Of a DNA stretch of 64,000 nucleotides, positions 48,738 through 57,344 are shown one piece after another. The translations under genes were made by a program, and so were the position numbers. The DNA comes from Pararhizobium sp. YC-54 (GTDB lineage Bacteria > Pseudomonadota > Alphaproteobacteria > Rhizobiales > Rhizobiaceae), in assembly GCF_025847205.1 (NCBI RefSeq), contig NZ_JAOYTH010000009.1, positions 186,001 through 250,000 of the forward strand, given 5' to 3'. The notes beneath the pieces are model-generated. The model had not been told where the DNA came from. It did no database searches and saw only the letters and a program-made list of their open reading frames with translations. Each line of letters starts with the position of its first letter. Position 1 is the stretch's first letter.

Positions 48738-48769
48738 GGTCTTACTCCTTCAAGAAAGGCTGGGTTGCC

Positions 48770-49126
48770 TCAAGAAATCTGGGTTGGTTTGATCGTGCCG
48801 ACCGAAACGATGCCGTCGACGACACCGCGCGGTCCGGCCGTGGCGAGGCCCGCCTGATCCAGCATCTCGACCACGGCATAGAGCCGCTCGTTGCGAAAGG
48901 CGCTGGCGTCGCGCGTCGAATTGCCCTCGGCGGGCGCCGCATCGATCTCGGTAAAATCGAGTTCCGCTTCCGCCGCGGTGACGCGGGCGTCAGCGGGCGA
49001 GAACGCACGAACGATGACCTCGCCCTGGTTTTCGGCGCTGTCCCAGTTGGGATCGCTGGCGCGAGCGACCGGAACGAGCCGATAGAGTTTCAACCTGTCC
49101 TTCGGGCGGCTGTTTTCCTGCATCAT
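48770..49126 (-). CDS. Hypothetical protein
   Basis: A 118-residue soluble protein (RLKLYRLVPVARASDPNWDS, EVIVRAFSPADARVTAAEAE, IVSVGTIKPTQIS). No family recognised. Its first ATG overlaps the stop of the upstream gene in an ATGA, showing translational coupling with the gene at 49123-49557; 32 bp separate it from the SDR gene, so the three may form one operon. Confidence 0.65.
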   Translation of the reverse strand: MMQENSRPKDRLKLYRLVPVARASDPNWDSAENQGEVIVRAFSPADARVTAAEAELDFTEIDAAPAEGNSTRDASAFRNERLYAVVEMLDQAGLATAGPRGVVDGIVSVGTIKPTQIS

Positions 49127-49557
49127 TCGTCCTCGCTTTCCGGCGCGATGTCACCACGCGACTGTTCATAGCTTTTGACGGCTCGGACCCGCGATAATGC
49201 CGCCATGACGATGGACTGAATTTCCTCGTCGGCAATCTGCTGGGTTGCGAAACTGCGGTCCGGCTCTACGCCGGGATCTTCCTCATGATCCGCAACGATT
49301 TCAGAATCGCGCAGCATCCGCTCCAAGAAGGCCCTGCCTTCGACGCCTTCTCCGATAAACGCCGTCAGCGCCACAAGAAGCTTCCGGTGGGCGTTGAGCC
49401 GGCCTTCAAGCTGTTCGGGTGATGGTTGGAGCATCGTCTGGTCCTCGTCTCGAAGGACCAACGAACAGCCTTGCGGATTGTTCCCCTCAAGCGCATTTCG
49501 GCGTAGAATCGCCTTATGGCGGGCAACGCCCTCCTCCGAATAATCTGGCTTTTGCAC
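49123..49557 (-). CDS. Hypothetical protein
   Basis: A 144-residue soluble, acidic protein beginning MQKPDYSEEGVARHKAILRR and containing LVALTAFIGEGVEGRAFLER. No signal peptide or membrane segment. It begins 127 bp from the greA start on the opposite strand, and is translationally coupled to the next gene through ATGA. Function unknown. Confidence 0.62.
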   Translation of the reverse strand: MQKPDYSEEGVARHKAILRRNALEGNNPQGCSLVLRDEDQTMLQPSPEQLEGRLNAHRKLLVALTAFIGEGVEGRAFLERMLRDSEIVADHEEDPGVEPDRSFATQQIADEEIQSIVMAALSRVRAVKSYEQSRGDIAPESEDE

Positions 49558-49684
49558 TGCGCTTTCTGCTATAAGTGTTGTTCAAATGTTTCCGACGGTT
49601 CCGGAGTTAACGCTCCGGTGACCGTTTTCTTTTGTGCTGACGCCTGCCTGAGCGGGCAATGCATGGACTATGAAGGACAGTGAA

Positions 49685-50161
49685 ATGGTCGAAAAAGTAC
49701 CGATGACTCAAAGCGGATTCGCCAAGTTGCAGGAAGAGCTGCGCTGGCGTCAGCAGGAAGAGCGCCCGCGGATCATCGAGGCGATTTCCGAAGCGCGCGC
49801 CCATGGCGACCTTTCCGAAAACGCCGAATATCATGCGGCCAAGGAAGCCCAGAGCCACAATGAAGGCCGCATCGGTGAAGTCGAGGATTACGTCGCCCGC
49901 GCCGAAGTCATCGACCTGTCGAAGATGTCCGGCTCGAAGATCAAGTTCGGCGCCACCGTCAAGCTGATCGACGAGGACACCGAAGAGAACAAGACCTACC
50001 AGATCGTTGGCGACCAGGAAGCCGATGTGAAGCAGGGCCGCATCTCGATCTCCTCGCCGATCGCCCGCGCGCTGATCGGCAAGGAAGTCGGCGATTCGAT
50101 CGAGGTCGTTGCTCCCGGCGGCTCGAAGGCCTACGAAATCCTCGCGATCAACTGGGGCTGA
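49685..50161 (+). CDS. greA: Transcription elongation factor GreA
   Basis: A 158-residue factor that rescues backtracked RNA polymerase by stimulating RNA cleavage. The N-terminal coiled coil holds the acidic tip [18 protein letters not shown], and the C-terminal FKBP-like domain ends with [28 protein letters not shown] precedes the ATG at 49685; the frame extends five codons further. A family A repeat and a terminator follow. Confidence 0.97.
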   Translation: MVEKVPMTQSGFAKLQEELRWRQQEERPRIIEAISEARAHGDLSENAEYHAAKEAQSHNEGRIGEVEDYVARAEVIDLSKMSGSKIKFGATVKLIDEDTEENKTYQIVGDQEADVKQGRISISSPIARALIGKEVGDSIEVVAPGGSKAYEILAINWG

Positions 50162-50178
50162 TCGCCGGCATGTCCATT

Positions 50179-50281
50179 ACAGCGCCGCGTGTTTGTTCAG
50201 ACGCGCAAAGGTTGCTGTAACGCTTGATCCGCTGCATAATCTTGTCCTTAAATCGGAACCGATTTAAGGAATTATGCAGTA
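50179..50281. repeat. Dispersed palindromic repeat, family A, copy 4
   Basis: Long form: TACAGCGCCGCGTGTTTGTT, CAGACGCGCAAAGGTTGCTG, CCGCTGCATAATCTTGTCCT, TAAATCGGAACCGATTTAAG and GAATTATGCAGT. It lies between greA and its terminator, so it is transcribed with greA. Confidence 0.85.
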
Positions 50282-50321
50282 AAAGCCCGGACGGCGCGCC
50301 AAGCTGCCTCCGGGCTTTTTT
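50281..50321 (+). terminator. greA terminator
   Basis: Stem AAAAGCCCGGA, an internal segment with GGCGCGCC, then TCCGGGCTTTTTT. It sits directly after the family A repeat, 120 nt downstream of greA. Confidence 0.85.
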
Positions 50322-50351
50322 CTGTTAGATGAAGAACAAGGGCTAGCAGGC

Positions 50352-51416
50352 GTGGAAAATATCAGCGACGTCGAGATCATTGCGCCGAACTTCAAGCAGC
50401 GCCTTTCCGGCGTCACCTCGACCATCATCCAGCTGATCCCGGTGCAGCGGGCGCTCGGCCAGAAGGTCGCAACGCTCGGCCCCGGCCTGCCGGGCAGCCT
50501 GCCGCATATCGGCTACCTGGCCCTTCCAAGCCTCTGGCGCCGCCCGAAAAACCGGCGCTTTCGCGTCTGGCATGCCCGCCGCAATATCGAGATGCTGCCG
50601 GCTATTATCCTGCGCGATATCCTGCGGATGAAGCTGAAGATCGTCTTCACCTCCGCCTCGCAGCGCAAGCACTCGGGCTGGAGCAAATTTCTCATTCGCC
50701 GGATGGATGCGGTGATCGCCACCAGCAATCGCACCGCCGCCTACCTGGAGGTACCGAGCACGACGATCATGCATGGCATCGACACGCAGCGCTTCTTTCC
50801 AGCCAAGGACAAAGCCACGGCAAAGGCGGCGCTCGGCCTGCCGGCGGACAGGAAAATCGCCGGTTGCTTCGGCCGGGTGCGCCACCAGAAGGGCACCGAC
50901 CTGTTCGTCGACAGCATGATCAGCCTTCTGCCTGCGCGGCCGGACTGGATTGCCATCGTCGCCGGCCGCGCGACGGCGTCGCATCAGGCGTTCGAGACGG
51001 AACTGAAGGACCGGGTAAAATCGGCCGGCCTTACTGAGCGCATCCTGTTCGTCGGCGAACATACCAACATTCCGGACTGGTACCGGGCGCTCGACCTGTT
51101 CATCGCACCGCAGCGCTGGGAAGGTTTTGGCCTGACGCCATTGGAGGCGATGGCAACGCAGGTGCCGGTCGTGGCGACGGATGTCGGGGCGTTTTCCGAA
51201 CTGCTCGTCACGGGCAAGGACGAAACCGGCATCCTGATCCCCGCCAGCGAACTGGCCGCGATGACTGGCGCGGCCGCCTCTTTCATGGATGATCCCGAAC
51301 GGAGGATGCGCGCGGGCGAGCGCGGCCTCTCCGGCGCCATCGGCAGCTTCAGCATCAAGGGCGAAGCGTCGAGCATTGGTGCGGTCTATGAAAAGCTTCT
51401 ATCGTCTGCGAACTGA
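50352..51416 (+). CDS. lpcC: Lipopolysaccharide core mannosyltransferase (LpcC-like, GT4)
   Basis: A 354-residue GT-B glycosyltransferase. The N-terminus VEIIAPNFKQRLSGVTSTII then QLIPVQRALGQKVATLGPGL is characteristic of rhizobial LpcC, which adds mannose to the inner core in Rhizobium. The C-terminal donor site reads RWEGFGLTPLEAMATQVPVV (family E-x7-E motif). The start is GTG at 50352. It follows greA but is separated by the terminator. Confidence 0.82.
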   Translation: MENISDVEIIAPNFKQRLSGVTSTIIQLIPVQRALGQKVATLGPGLPGSLPHIGYLALPSLWRRPKNRRFRVWHARRNIEMLPAIILRDILRMKLKIVFTSASQRKHSGWSKFLIRRMDAVIATSNRTAAYLEVPSTTIMHGIDTQRFFPAKDKATAKAALGLPADRKIAGCFGRVRHQKGTDLFVDSMISLLPARPDWIAIVAGRATASHQAFETELKDRVKSAGLTERILFVGEHTNIPDWYRALDLFIAPQRWEGFGLTPLEAMATQVPVVATDVGAFSELLVTGKDETGILIPASELAAMTGAAASFMDDPERRMRAGERGLSGAIGSFSIKGEASSIGAVYEKLLSSAN

Positions 51417-51445
51417 TACCAAGTCTCTATCACCGAGACTTGGTA
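51417..51445. terminator. Shared hairpin at convergent gene ends
   Basis: Perfect 11-bp inverted repeat TACCAAGTCTC-TATCACC-GAGACTTGGTA. It begins just after the lpcC stop and overlaps the last five codons and stop of the minus-strand glycosyltransferase. No long T-run follows on either side, so termination efficiency is uncertain. Confidence 0.6.
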
Positions 51446-52467
51446 TTAGGCTTGCGCTTGAACAGCTCGATATAGGCGTTGGCGACGGCTTCCTCGGAAA
51501 ATTGGCCGACCAGCGTGTTGCGCCCGGCTTCGGCAATGCTTGCAGCCAGTTGCGGCTGCGCGATCAGCTGGTTGATGGCGCGCGTGTAGCCCGCGACATC
51601 ATCGATATCGACGAGCAGGCCGTTCTCGCCGTCGCGAACAAACCAGGACGGGCCTTCCGAACGCGACGAGATCACCGGCTTTTTCTGCGCCCAGGCTTCC
51701 AGAATGACGTTGCCAAGCGGTTCATGGCTGGATGGCATGACGAAGATATCCGCAGCAGCGACATAGGGCCGGGTGTCTTTGTGCCAGCCAAGAAGGCGCA
51801 CGCGGTTTTCCAGCTTGTGCTCGCGGATGACGGCCTCGATTGCACTGCGTTCTTCGCCATCCCCGGCGATCCACAGAAACGCATCCGGCACCGCCGCCAT
51901 GGCTTCGATAAGAAGGTGAAAGCGCTTGCGCCGGACGAACCGTCCCATGGTCATGACGACGGGCACGCCTTCGGGCGTATTGACGGACGCCCTGTCGATC
52001 GGGGCGACAGTCGCCGTGTCGGTGAAATTCGAGATCACCTCAACGCCGCGCGTCCAGCCGAGCTTGCGCACATGATCGCCAATGCTGGGGGTGTTGCACA
52101 CCAAAATGTCGGAATTCTTGAAATAGCCGAGATGGGTCGGGTAGTCGCCGAGCCGCGACAGCTTGATCGCGCCATTGTAGGCGGGCATCAGCCGGGCGCC
52201 GCGGGTCGACCAGGAAATGATCGCATCCACCTTGTCGCGCCGCGCCATGGACAGAACCTTCATCGGCAGAAGCAGGCGATCGGCCGAAAGATTGCGGAAA
52301 TTGCTCTGGATGACACGTGCGTGCGGCTCCACATCCTCGCGCCATCTGCGGTTCCAGCGCATGACGGCTGTCTGCTCCACGCCGCGCCGCGCAAGCGCGC
52401 CGACCAGATGCACGAAGAACTTCTCCGCTCCGCCATCCTTGCCGAAAATATACTGATGAACCCGCAT
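51430..52467 (-). CDS. Glycosyltransferase family 4
   Basis: A 345-residue GT-B enzyme: N-terminal FGKDGGAEKFFVHLVGALAR, donor-binding half with VVMTMGRFVRRKRFHLLIEA, LWIAGDGEERSAIEAVIREH and PSSHEPLGNVILEAWAQKKP (the E-x7-E-type motif). It is convergent with lpcC and likely adds a sugar to LPS core or another surface glycan. Donor and acceptor cannot be read from sequence. Confidence 0.85.
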   Translation of the reverse strand: MRVHQYIFGKDGGAEKFFVHLVGALARRGVEQTAVMRWNRRWREDVEPHARVIQSNFRNLSADRLLLPMKVLSMARRDKVDAIISWSTRGARLMPAYNGAIKLSRLGDYPTHLGYFKNSDILVCNTPSIGDHVRKLGWTRGVEVISNFTDTATVAPIDRASVNTPEGVPVVMTMGRFVRRKRFHLLIEAMAAVPDAFLWIAGDGEERSAIEAVIREHKLENRVRLLGWHKDTRPYVAAADIFVMPSSHEPLGNVILEAWAQKKPVISSRSEGPSWFVRDGENGLLVDIDDVAGYTRAINQLIAQPQLAASIAEAGRNTLVGQFSEEAVANAYIELFKRKPNTKSR

Positions 52468-52807
52468 TGGTCTTTATCCCGAACTTGTCTTGAGCCCGTC
52501 CGGACACAAAAATCCGCATCGACAGGCAATTTCGTCTTTATGTTACGCTTGAGACACCAACACAAGTGCAACGCAACCCGTTGCCTTAGAAATCTTGACC
52601 GTGCTGGCGCCGGTCAGCGTCCAGCACCGCATATGCAGTGACAATATCCCTGATAACTCGCGTCGTGCGCCCCGCCTTGCGATGAACGGTTCAACCGCGA
52701 TATTGCAAGAACAGATGGCATCGACTACGTCCACCCATCAACGCGAAATCCAACAGGCAGCGGACTGCGCAAACATTGTCGTGACCTCTCCGCGGGATAA
52801 GGGAAAA
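52468..52807. other. Regulatory interval between two divergent glycosyltransferase genes
   Basis: A 340-bp interval. It contains an imperfect dyad GTGCTGG / CCAGCAC (52601-52607 and 52621-52627) and probably both promoters. The plus-strand frame is open upstream of the GT25 start, but its translation is low-complexity and has no ribosome binding site. Confidence 0.35.
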
Positions 52808-53602
52808 ATGCAATCGCTTGACACCTACGTCATCAATCTGGACGGCAGTGACGACCGCCTGCAAGCCATCAGCCAGCGGCTGACCGCTTTCGGCATCGAC
52901 TTCGAGCGGATCGCCGCAGTCGATGGCCGGCGTCTCGATCTCGCAACGGTGCCGGATTACGATGCAGCACGCACCGAGCATTATATGGGCCGCAGCCTGG
53001 TCGGTGGCGAAATCGGTTGTTACCATAGCCATTTGAAAGTGGCGACCCGCTTCCTGAAATCCGACGCCCGTTACGCGCTTGTTCTGGAAGACGATGCGCT
53101 GCCACTGTGCAATCCGGTCGAATTGCTCGGAAAGGCTCTTGCCGATCTCGACGCAATCGATCCCGACTGGCTGCTGATCAATATCGGCAACAACAGGCTC
53201 AAGATCGCCACGCCGCTTTCCCATTACGACATCGGCGGGTATCAATGCGAGCTCGTCGCTGCCCATTATTTTCCGATGACGACGAGCGCCATCGTCTGGT
53301 CGCGCGAAGGCGCCCGGCTTTTCGTTGAGCAGCACAGCAAGATGTTCGCGCCAGTGGACAACTATTTCCGGCACTGGCTGACCCGCACAGGCCACGGCTA
53401 TTCCTTCGCGCCCGCCCCGGTGACGACGACGGAAGCGGCAAGCCAGATCCTTGCCGGTTCGGGGGGAGCGCGAAAAAGCAACAGGAGAAAATGGTTCTAC
53501 GGACTGACCAAACAACGGCGCTTGATGGAAGACAAGCTGATTGCCTTCATCCACAAAAAGCGGTTTCGCCCGGCCCGAATTCCAACGCCGCCTGGCGCCT
53601 GA
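52808..53602 (+). CDS. Glycosyltransferase family 25
   Basis: A 264-residue enzyme of the LPS beta-galactosyltransferase/GT25 family. DTYVINLDGSDDRLQAISQR is the family opening, GEIGCYHSHLKVATRFLKSD and YALVLEDDALP (DxD-type metal site) follow, and the C-terminus is basic. AAGGGA precedes the ATG at 52808; the longer open frame is rejected for lack of coding character. Likely adds a sugar to LPS in the cytoplasm. Confidence 0.85.
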   Translation: MQSLDTYVINLDGSDDRLQAISQRLTAFGIDFERIAAVDGRRLDLATVPDYDAARTEHYMGRSLVGGEIGCYHSHLKVATRFLKSDARYALVLEDDALPLCNPVELLGKALADLDAIDPDWLLINIGNNRLKIATPLSHYDIGGYQCELVAAHYFPMTTSAIVWSREGARLFVEQHSKMFAPVDNYFRHWLTRTGHGYSFAPAPVTTTEAASQILAGSGGARKSNRRKWFYGLTKQRRLMEDKLIAFIHKKRFRPARIPTPPGA

Positions 53603-53729
53603 CATTTGCGCCGCTTGGAGGAGCGACTGGAAAAGATCGTTTGATCCCTTCCGATGGCGGGATGAATGCAGCACCGGCGCGTTCGTGGCGCGGTCGCGAT
53701 ATGGCCCCCGTCTATGGAGCAGGACGGGT

Positions 53730-54206
53730 CTAGATCTCGATCAGACTGACATCCTTGACCTGTCGGATGGTCAGCATGGTTCTCACTGTGTCCACATTTT
53801 CGGTCGCCGTCAGTTCCTCGATAACGAAATCCTGAAAGCCGGCAAGGTTTTCGGCGACGCATTGCAACAGAAAATCGGATTCGCCCGACACCATCCAGGC
53901 TTCCCGCACCAGCGGCCAATTGGCCGTCTGCTTGGCGAAAGCCTTGAGATTGGCATCAGACTGATGCTTGAGACCGACCATGCAGAAGGCGACCAGATCA
54001 TAACCAAGTGCCGGCGCATTCAGGAGGGCTCGATATCCGCGGATAATACCGGATTCTTCAAGCTTGCGCACGCGCCGGAGACAGGGAGGCGCCGAGATGC
54101 CGACGCGCTCGGCAAGTTCAACATTGGTCATGCGGCCGTCATTCTGCAGTTCCCGCAGAATTTTCATATCGATTGCATCAAGTTCCAATCGGATTGGCAA
54201 GTTCAT
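53730..54206 (-). CDS. Lrp/AsnC family transcriptional regulator
   Basis: A 158-residue regulator. Helix-turn-helix: LDAIDMKILRELQNDGRMTN, VELAERVGISAPPCLRRVRK; the RAM ligand-binding domain follows, with WPLVREAWMVSGESDFLLQC and ENVDTVRTMLTIRQVKDVSL. Such proteins sense amino acids. It sits between surface-glycan genes but probably belongs to the conserved backbone near trxB. Confidence 0.9.
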   Translation of the reverse strand: MNLPIRLELDAIDMKILRELQNDGRMTNVELAERVGISAPPCLRRVRKLEESGIIRGYRALLNAPALGYDLVAFCMVGLKHQSDANLKAFAKQTANWPLVREAWMVSGESDFLLQCVAENLAGFQDFVIEELTATENVDTVRTMLTIRQVKDVSLIEI

Positions 54207-54336
54207 CCCCTATGGTTCGGCCGCCTCAATTGGCCTGCAAAACACTGTTTAACACGTGGCTGATGTCGTTAGCGGATTTAGAAGCAGCACGAAAGCCGTT
54301 ATCCTCGCCTATGCGAGTGAGCGAGCCAGCGTCAAG

Positions 54337-55158
54337 TTACCGAAAGGGAAATGCCTTGACCAAAAGGTCAAGTTGCAGCGCGGACGGAACTGACGCCTGG
54401 CAACGGCCCGCCACGCCATCGAAATCCGCCAATATCGCGTCGAAACTCAGCGGACCGGGAATCGGCGCGCCACGGAAGCTGAAGTAGTCGGCAAACTTGT
54501 AGCCGTCTCCCTTGATCTTGCCGGTTGGCTCCATCCACACGGAAGGAATGTCATACGCATCCGCGACGATCAGGCCGTGCAAGCTGCTTGAAATCACGAA
54601 CTCCGCACCGGAAATTTCAGCGGTGATCGCCTGTGGATCGCCGAGAAGATCAATGATCTTCCAATGGGGCGGCAGGACGGAACCATACTGATCGACAAAA
54701 TTGCGATAGGTCACGAAATGCGGAATGATCGCAACTTTGGTGGTCGCAGCCCCCTTCCGGGGCCAGATAAGGGGTAGAAGGATTGCCGGATCGCCAAGCG
54801 CGACATCTTTGCCACCTGCAATCCTTGCTCTCGTCAACTCGCCACGGACTGCGTGATATTCAAGCTTTTGCGGCCAGAGCGGCGGTGTAGCGGAATCAAG
54901 AAAGCCGGAGCCCCAGACATGCAGTTTTCGCCATGGGCGCTTGCGCAAAAGAGGAAACTTGCGGGTGCCATAACGGCGATAGTAGGCATCGAGTATGCTC
55001 CCGACACCGATCAGTTCGGCCTGCGATGCTTTGACGTAAACAGGTTCCACCGAGAACAGGTTACGCAGCAAATCGGCCATCAGGTTGTCGCCAAAATTTT
55101 CGGTCGTCTGACCGAATTTTTTTCCAACTGCTGCGGAAAAAATCTTTACCTGACGCAT
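54337..55158 (-). CDS. Polysaccharide pyruvyl transferase family protein
   Basis: A 273-residue protein of the PF04230-like family: NFGDNLMADLLRNLFSVEPV, LIGVGSILDAYYRRYG, VALGDPAILLP and the diagnostic EFVISSSLHGLIVADAYDIP. These enzymes transfer pyruvate ketal groups from phosphoenolpyruvate to surface sugars. It starts 9 bp after the stop of the upstream GT2-like gene on the same strand. The composition is lower in GC than the backbone genes nearby. Confidence 0.85.
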   Translation of the reverse strand: MRQVKIFSAAVGKKFGQTTENFGDNLMADLLRNLFSVEPVYVKASQAELIGVGSILDAYYRRYGTRKFPLLRKRPWRKLHVWGSGFLDSATPPLWPQKLEYHAVRGELTRARIAGGKDVALGDPAILLPLIWPRKGAATTKVAIIPHFVTYRNFVDQYGSVLPPHWKIIDLLGDPQAITAEISGAEFVISSSLHGLIVADAYDIPSVWMEPTGKIKGDGYKFADYFSFRGAPIPGPLSFDAILADFDGVAGRCQASVPSALQLDLLVKAFPFR

Positions 55159-55167
55159 GCTTCCCCC

Positions 55168-55905
55168 TCACGAAACCCAAACAGACGCACCGTTCTCTAT
55201 CGACTTCTTGATACCGCGCTGCTCGCGCCAGTCGCGGCCCAGATCTGTGACAACGAATCCGTTACTGCTCGAGAGCAGAGTTGATAAAAATGGCGCCACG
55301 TAACGCTCAAGCCCATCGTTGATACCGTTATAGAATTGCTTCTCCGGGTCCAGCCGCGTGTCGAACAGACTGGCGGCATGCCGCGCAAAATCCCCTCTAA
55401 GCAGACTTGGCGAGGTCGTGAACACCGGCACCTTATGCTTTAATGGAAGATTAAAACCAAATAGTTTCAAATTCTTGCGTCGATAATGGAGCTTCCCCCG
55501 GCGCTGCACATCCCAATTTTTTTCTTCCGAATGAAATGCGACCTGTGCCACACGCATGTCAGAAAAATCGGCAAATGCGGACTGGTCTATATTCACGTTC
55601 AAGCGCCAGTCATCCTCGAGATGAAGCACATAATCTGCACTCGTCGCCGACCAGTTCCGCTTCACTGCCTGGCAGAAGCCGGGCGTTTCAGGCTCATGTA
55701 TATCGGCGTCCGGAAAATACTGCCTGATCAGCGCCACCACTGCCCGATGATCTTCGGCGTCGCCGAAGATCGGGTCCACATTGGCGTAGAATTTCCCGAT
55801 GGCAAAATTGTTGAAAAGCCGTTGCTGAAAACTTTCTAGCGTTGGCTTCAGCAAATCTGGACGCCTCGTCGAGACGAGGCAGATGTCAATGCGTTCTACT
55901 GGCAT
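55168..55905 (-). CDS. GT2-like glycosyltransferase
   Basis: About 245 residues: RIDICLVSTRRPDLLKPTLE, YVLHLEDDWRLNVNIDQSAF (acidic metal-site-like EDDW) and TSPSLLRGDFARHAASLFDT. The fold looks like a GT-A enzyme distantly related to family 2. Start uncertain: ATG at 55905 (AGGA close upstream) or 55953. It forms a two-gene unit with the pyruvyl transferase, suggesting synthesis of a pyruvylated surface glycan. Confidence 0.68.
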   Translation of the reverse strand: MPVERIDICLVSTRRPDLLKPTLESFQQRLFNNFAIGKFYANVDPIFGDAEDHRAVVALIRQYFPDADIHEPETPGFCQAVKRNWSATSADYVLHLEDDWRLNVNIDQSAFADFSDMRVAQVAFHSEEKNWDVQRRGKLHYRRKNLKLFGFNLPLKHKVPVFTTSPSLLRGDFARHAASLFDTRLDPEKQFYNGINDGLERYVAPFLSTLLSSSNGFVVTDLGRDWREQRGIKKSIENGASVWVS

Positions 55906-56041
55906 TCCTATCTCATCTCGGCCCTTAAGACCGCTCCACCGTGTCATATCCATTTCAGGATGTCAGAGAGACCGCGTATCCGTATGTTCCGGCACTTGTG
56001 CGATATCCTACACCATCACAGAAATAACAAGGAGAATTGCA

Positions 56042-56158
56042 ATGACCGCTCGTTCAATCACAATTCCCACACAGCCCCTATCGACGGGGCGGCAAGGGCG
56101 ACGGGTCAAAACACACGACGGGATGTTCCGTTGTGTGTATCTCCTCGGGCGCCCTTGA
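56042..56158 (+). CDS. Possible 38-residue small protein upstream of trxB
   Basis: ATG at 56042 has a perfect AAGGAG seven bases upstream. It encodes MTARSITIPTQPLSTGRQGR then RVKTHDGMFRCVYLLGRP, basic and without membrane segment. Its second half coincides with a nested hairpin. I do not recognise it. It could be a real small protein, a leader peptide that controls the hairpin, or chance. Confidence 0.4.
   Translation: MTARSITIPTQPLSTGRQGRRVKTHDGMFRCVYLLGRP
56094..56156 (+). ncRNA. Nested hairpin in the trxB leader
   Basis: Outer stem AAGGGCG (56094-56100) with CGCCCTT (56150-56156), inner 11-pair stem ACACACGACGG (56111-56121) with CCGTTGTGTGT (56128-56138), loop GATGTT. About 100 bp upstream of trxB. 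Stability of the inner stem and overlap with the small ORF make a regulated leader or a short RNA plausible; the class is unknown to me. Confidence 0.45.
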
Positions 56159-56256
56159 AACCGACCCCGATAAATTCCTAAACTATAGGTAAGTTTATAC
56201 GGCGCCGCTCCAGGCATGACTTGAGGCGCATACCGAACCGTGACAAGGATTGTTCC

Positions 56257-57231
56257 ATGACTGCCCGACACACCAAAGTTCTCATCATCGGCTCCGGCCC
56301 GGCTGGCTATACCGCCGCGATCTATTCGGCACGCGCCATGCTCAATCCGGTGCTGATTGCCGGCATGGAACAGGGCGGCCAGCTGATGATCACCACGGAT
56401 GTCGAAAACTATCCGGGCTATGCCGATCCGGTCCAGGGACCGTGGATGATGGAGCAGATGCTCAAGCAGGCGCAACATGTTGGCGCCGAGATCGTCAACG
56501 ACCTGGTGACAGATGTCGACATGTCGGTGCGTCCGTTCAAGCTCAAGACCGACAGCGGCACCGACTGGACGGCCGATGTGCTGATCATCGCCACCGGCGC
56601 CAAGGCGAAGTGGCTTGGCATCGAGAGCGAGGCGACCTATCAGGGTTTTGGCGTTTCGGCCTGCGCCACCTGCGACGGTTTCTTCTACCGCAACAAGGAC
56701 GTGATCGTGGTCGGCGGCGGCAACTCTGCCGTCGAGGAAGCGCTGTACCTGTCGAACCTTGCAAAGACCGTGACGGTCGTGCATCGCCGCGATCATTTCC
56801 GTGCCGAAAAGATCCTGCAGGAGCGGCTGTTTGCCAAGGAAAACATCAAGATCATCTGGGATCATGAAGTAACCGAATATACCGGCGCGCCAGCCAAGCC
56901 GCCGATGCCGGCCTCGGTCAGCGGCGTCAAGCTGCGCAACACCAAGACGGGTGCAACCAGCGAAATGCCGATCGACGGCGTGTTCGTGGCGATCGGCCAT
57001 GCGCCGGCGGTCGAGCTTTTCAAGGACAAGTTGCGGCTGAAGCCGAACGGCTACCTCTGGACAGCCCCCGATTCAACTGCCACTGATGTGGCAGGCGTCT
57101 ATGCGGCCGGCGACGTCACCGACGATATCTTCCGTCAGGCGATCACCGCCGCCGGAATGGGCTGCATGGCAGCTCTCGAGGCGGAAAAATACCTGGCAGG
57201 CCATATGCCTGTCGCAATTGCGGCCGAATAG
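56257..57231 (+). CDS. trxB: Thioredoxin reductase
   Basis: A 324-residue FAD enzyme that reduces thioredoxin with NADPH. FAD motif IIGSGPAGYTAAIYSARAML; redox-active CATC in GFGVSACATCDGFFYRNKDV; NADPH motif VVGGGNSAVEEALYLSNLAK with HRRDHFRA; C-terminal GVYAAGDVTDDIFRQAITAA. AAGGAT precedes ATG at 56257. The gene precedes lsrB on the same strand, as in other rhizobia. Confidence 0.97.
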   Translation: MTARHTKVLIIGSGPAGYTAAIYSARAMLNPVLIAGMEQGGQLMITTDVENYPGYADPVQGPWMMEQMLKQAQHVGAEIVNDLVTDVDMSVRPFKLKTDSGTDWTADVLIIATGAKAKWLGIESEATYQGFGVSACATCDGFFYRNKDVIVVGGGNSAVEEALYLSNLAKTVTVVHRRDHFRAEKILQERLFAKENIKIIWDHEVTEYTGAPAKPPMPASVSGVKLRNTKTGATSEMPIDGVFVAIGHAPAVELFKDKLRLKPNGYLWTAPDSTATDVAGVYAAGDVTDDIFRQAITAAGMGCMAALEAEKYLAGHMPVAIAAE

Positions 57232-57294
57232 AAGCCGCAAAGAATGGGAGCGGTCAAAGGCCGCTCCTAAGTGGGAACAGACAATCAGCCTTAT

Positions 57295-57322
57295 GGCGGA
57301 AAACACCAGGCCGTTTTCCGCC
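57295..57322. promoter_or_regulatory. Perfect inverted repeat in front of the LysR gene
   Basis: GGCGGAAAAC, 8-bp spacer ACCAGGCC, GTTTTCCGCC. It ends 22 bp before the lsrB start codon. It could be an autoregulatory site or an RNA hairpin between trxB and lsrB. A second weaker dyad, GGAGCGG/CCGCTCC, lies at 57247-57267 and may be a trxB transcription stop. Confidence 0.55.
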
Positions 57323-57344
57323 ACGAGCGCCTATGGGGGACGGC

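Noticed and set aside
52595..52807. Extended N-terminus of the GT25 protein (71 extra residues)
   Set aside because: The GT25 family begins at the methionine encoded at 52808, which has its own ribosome binding site; the extension looks non-coding.
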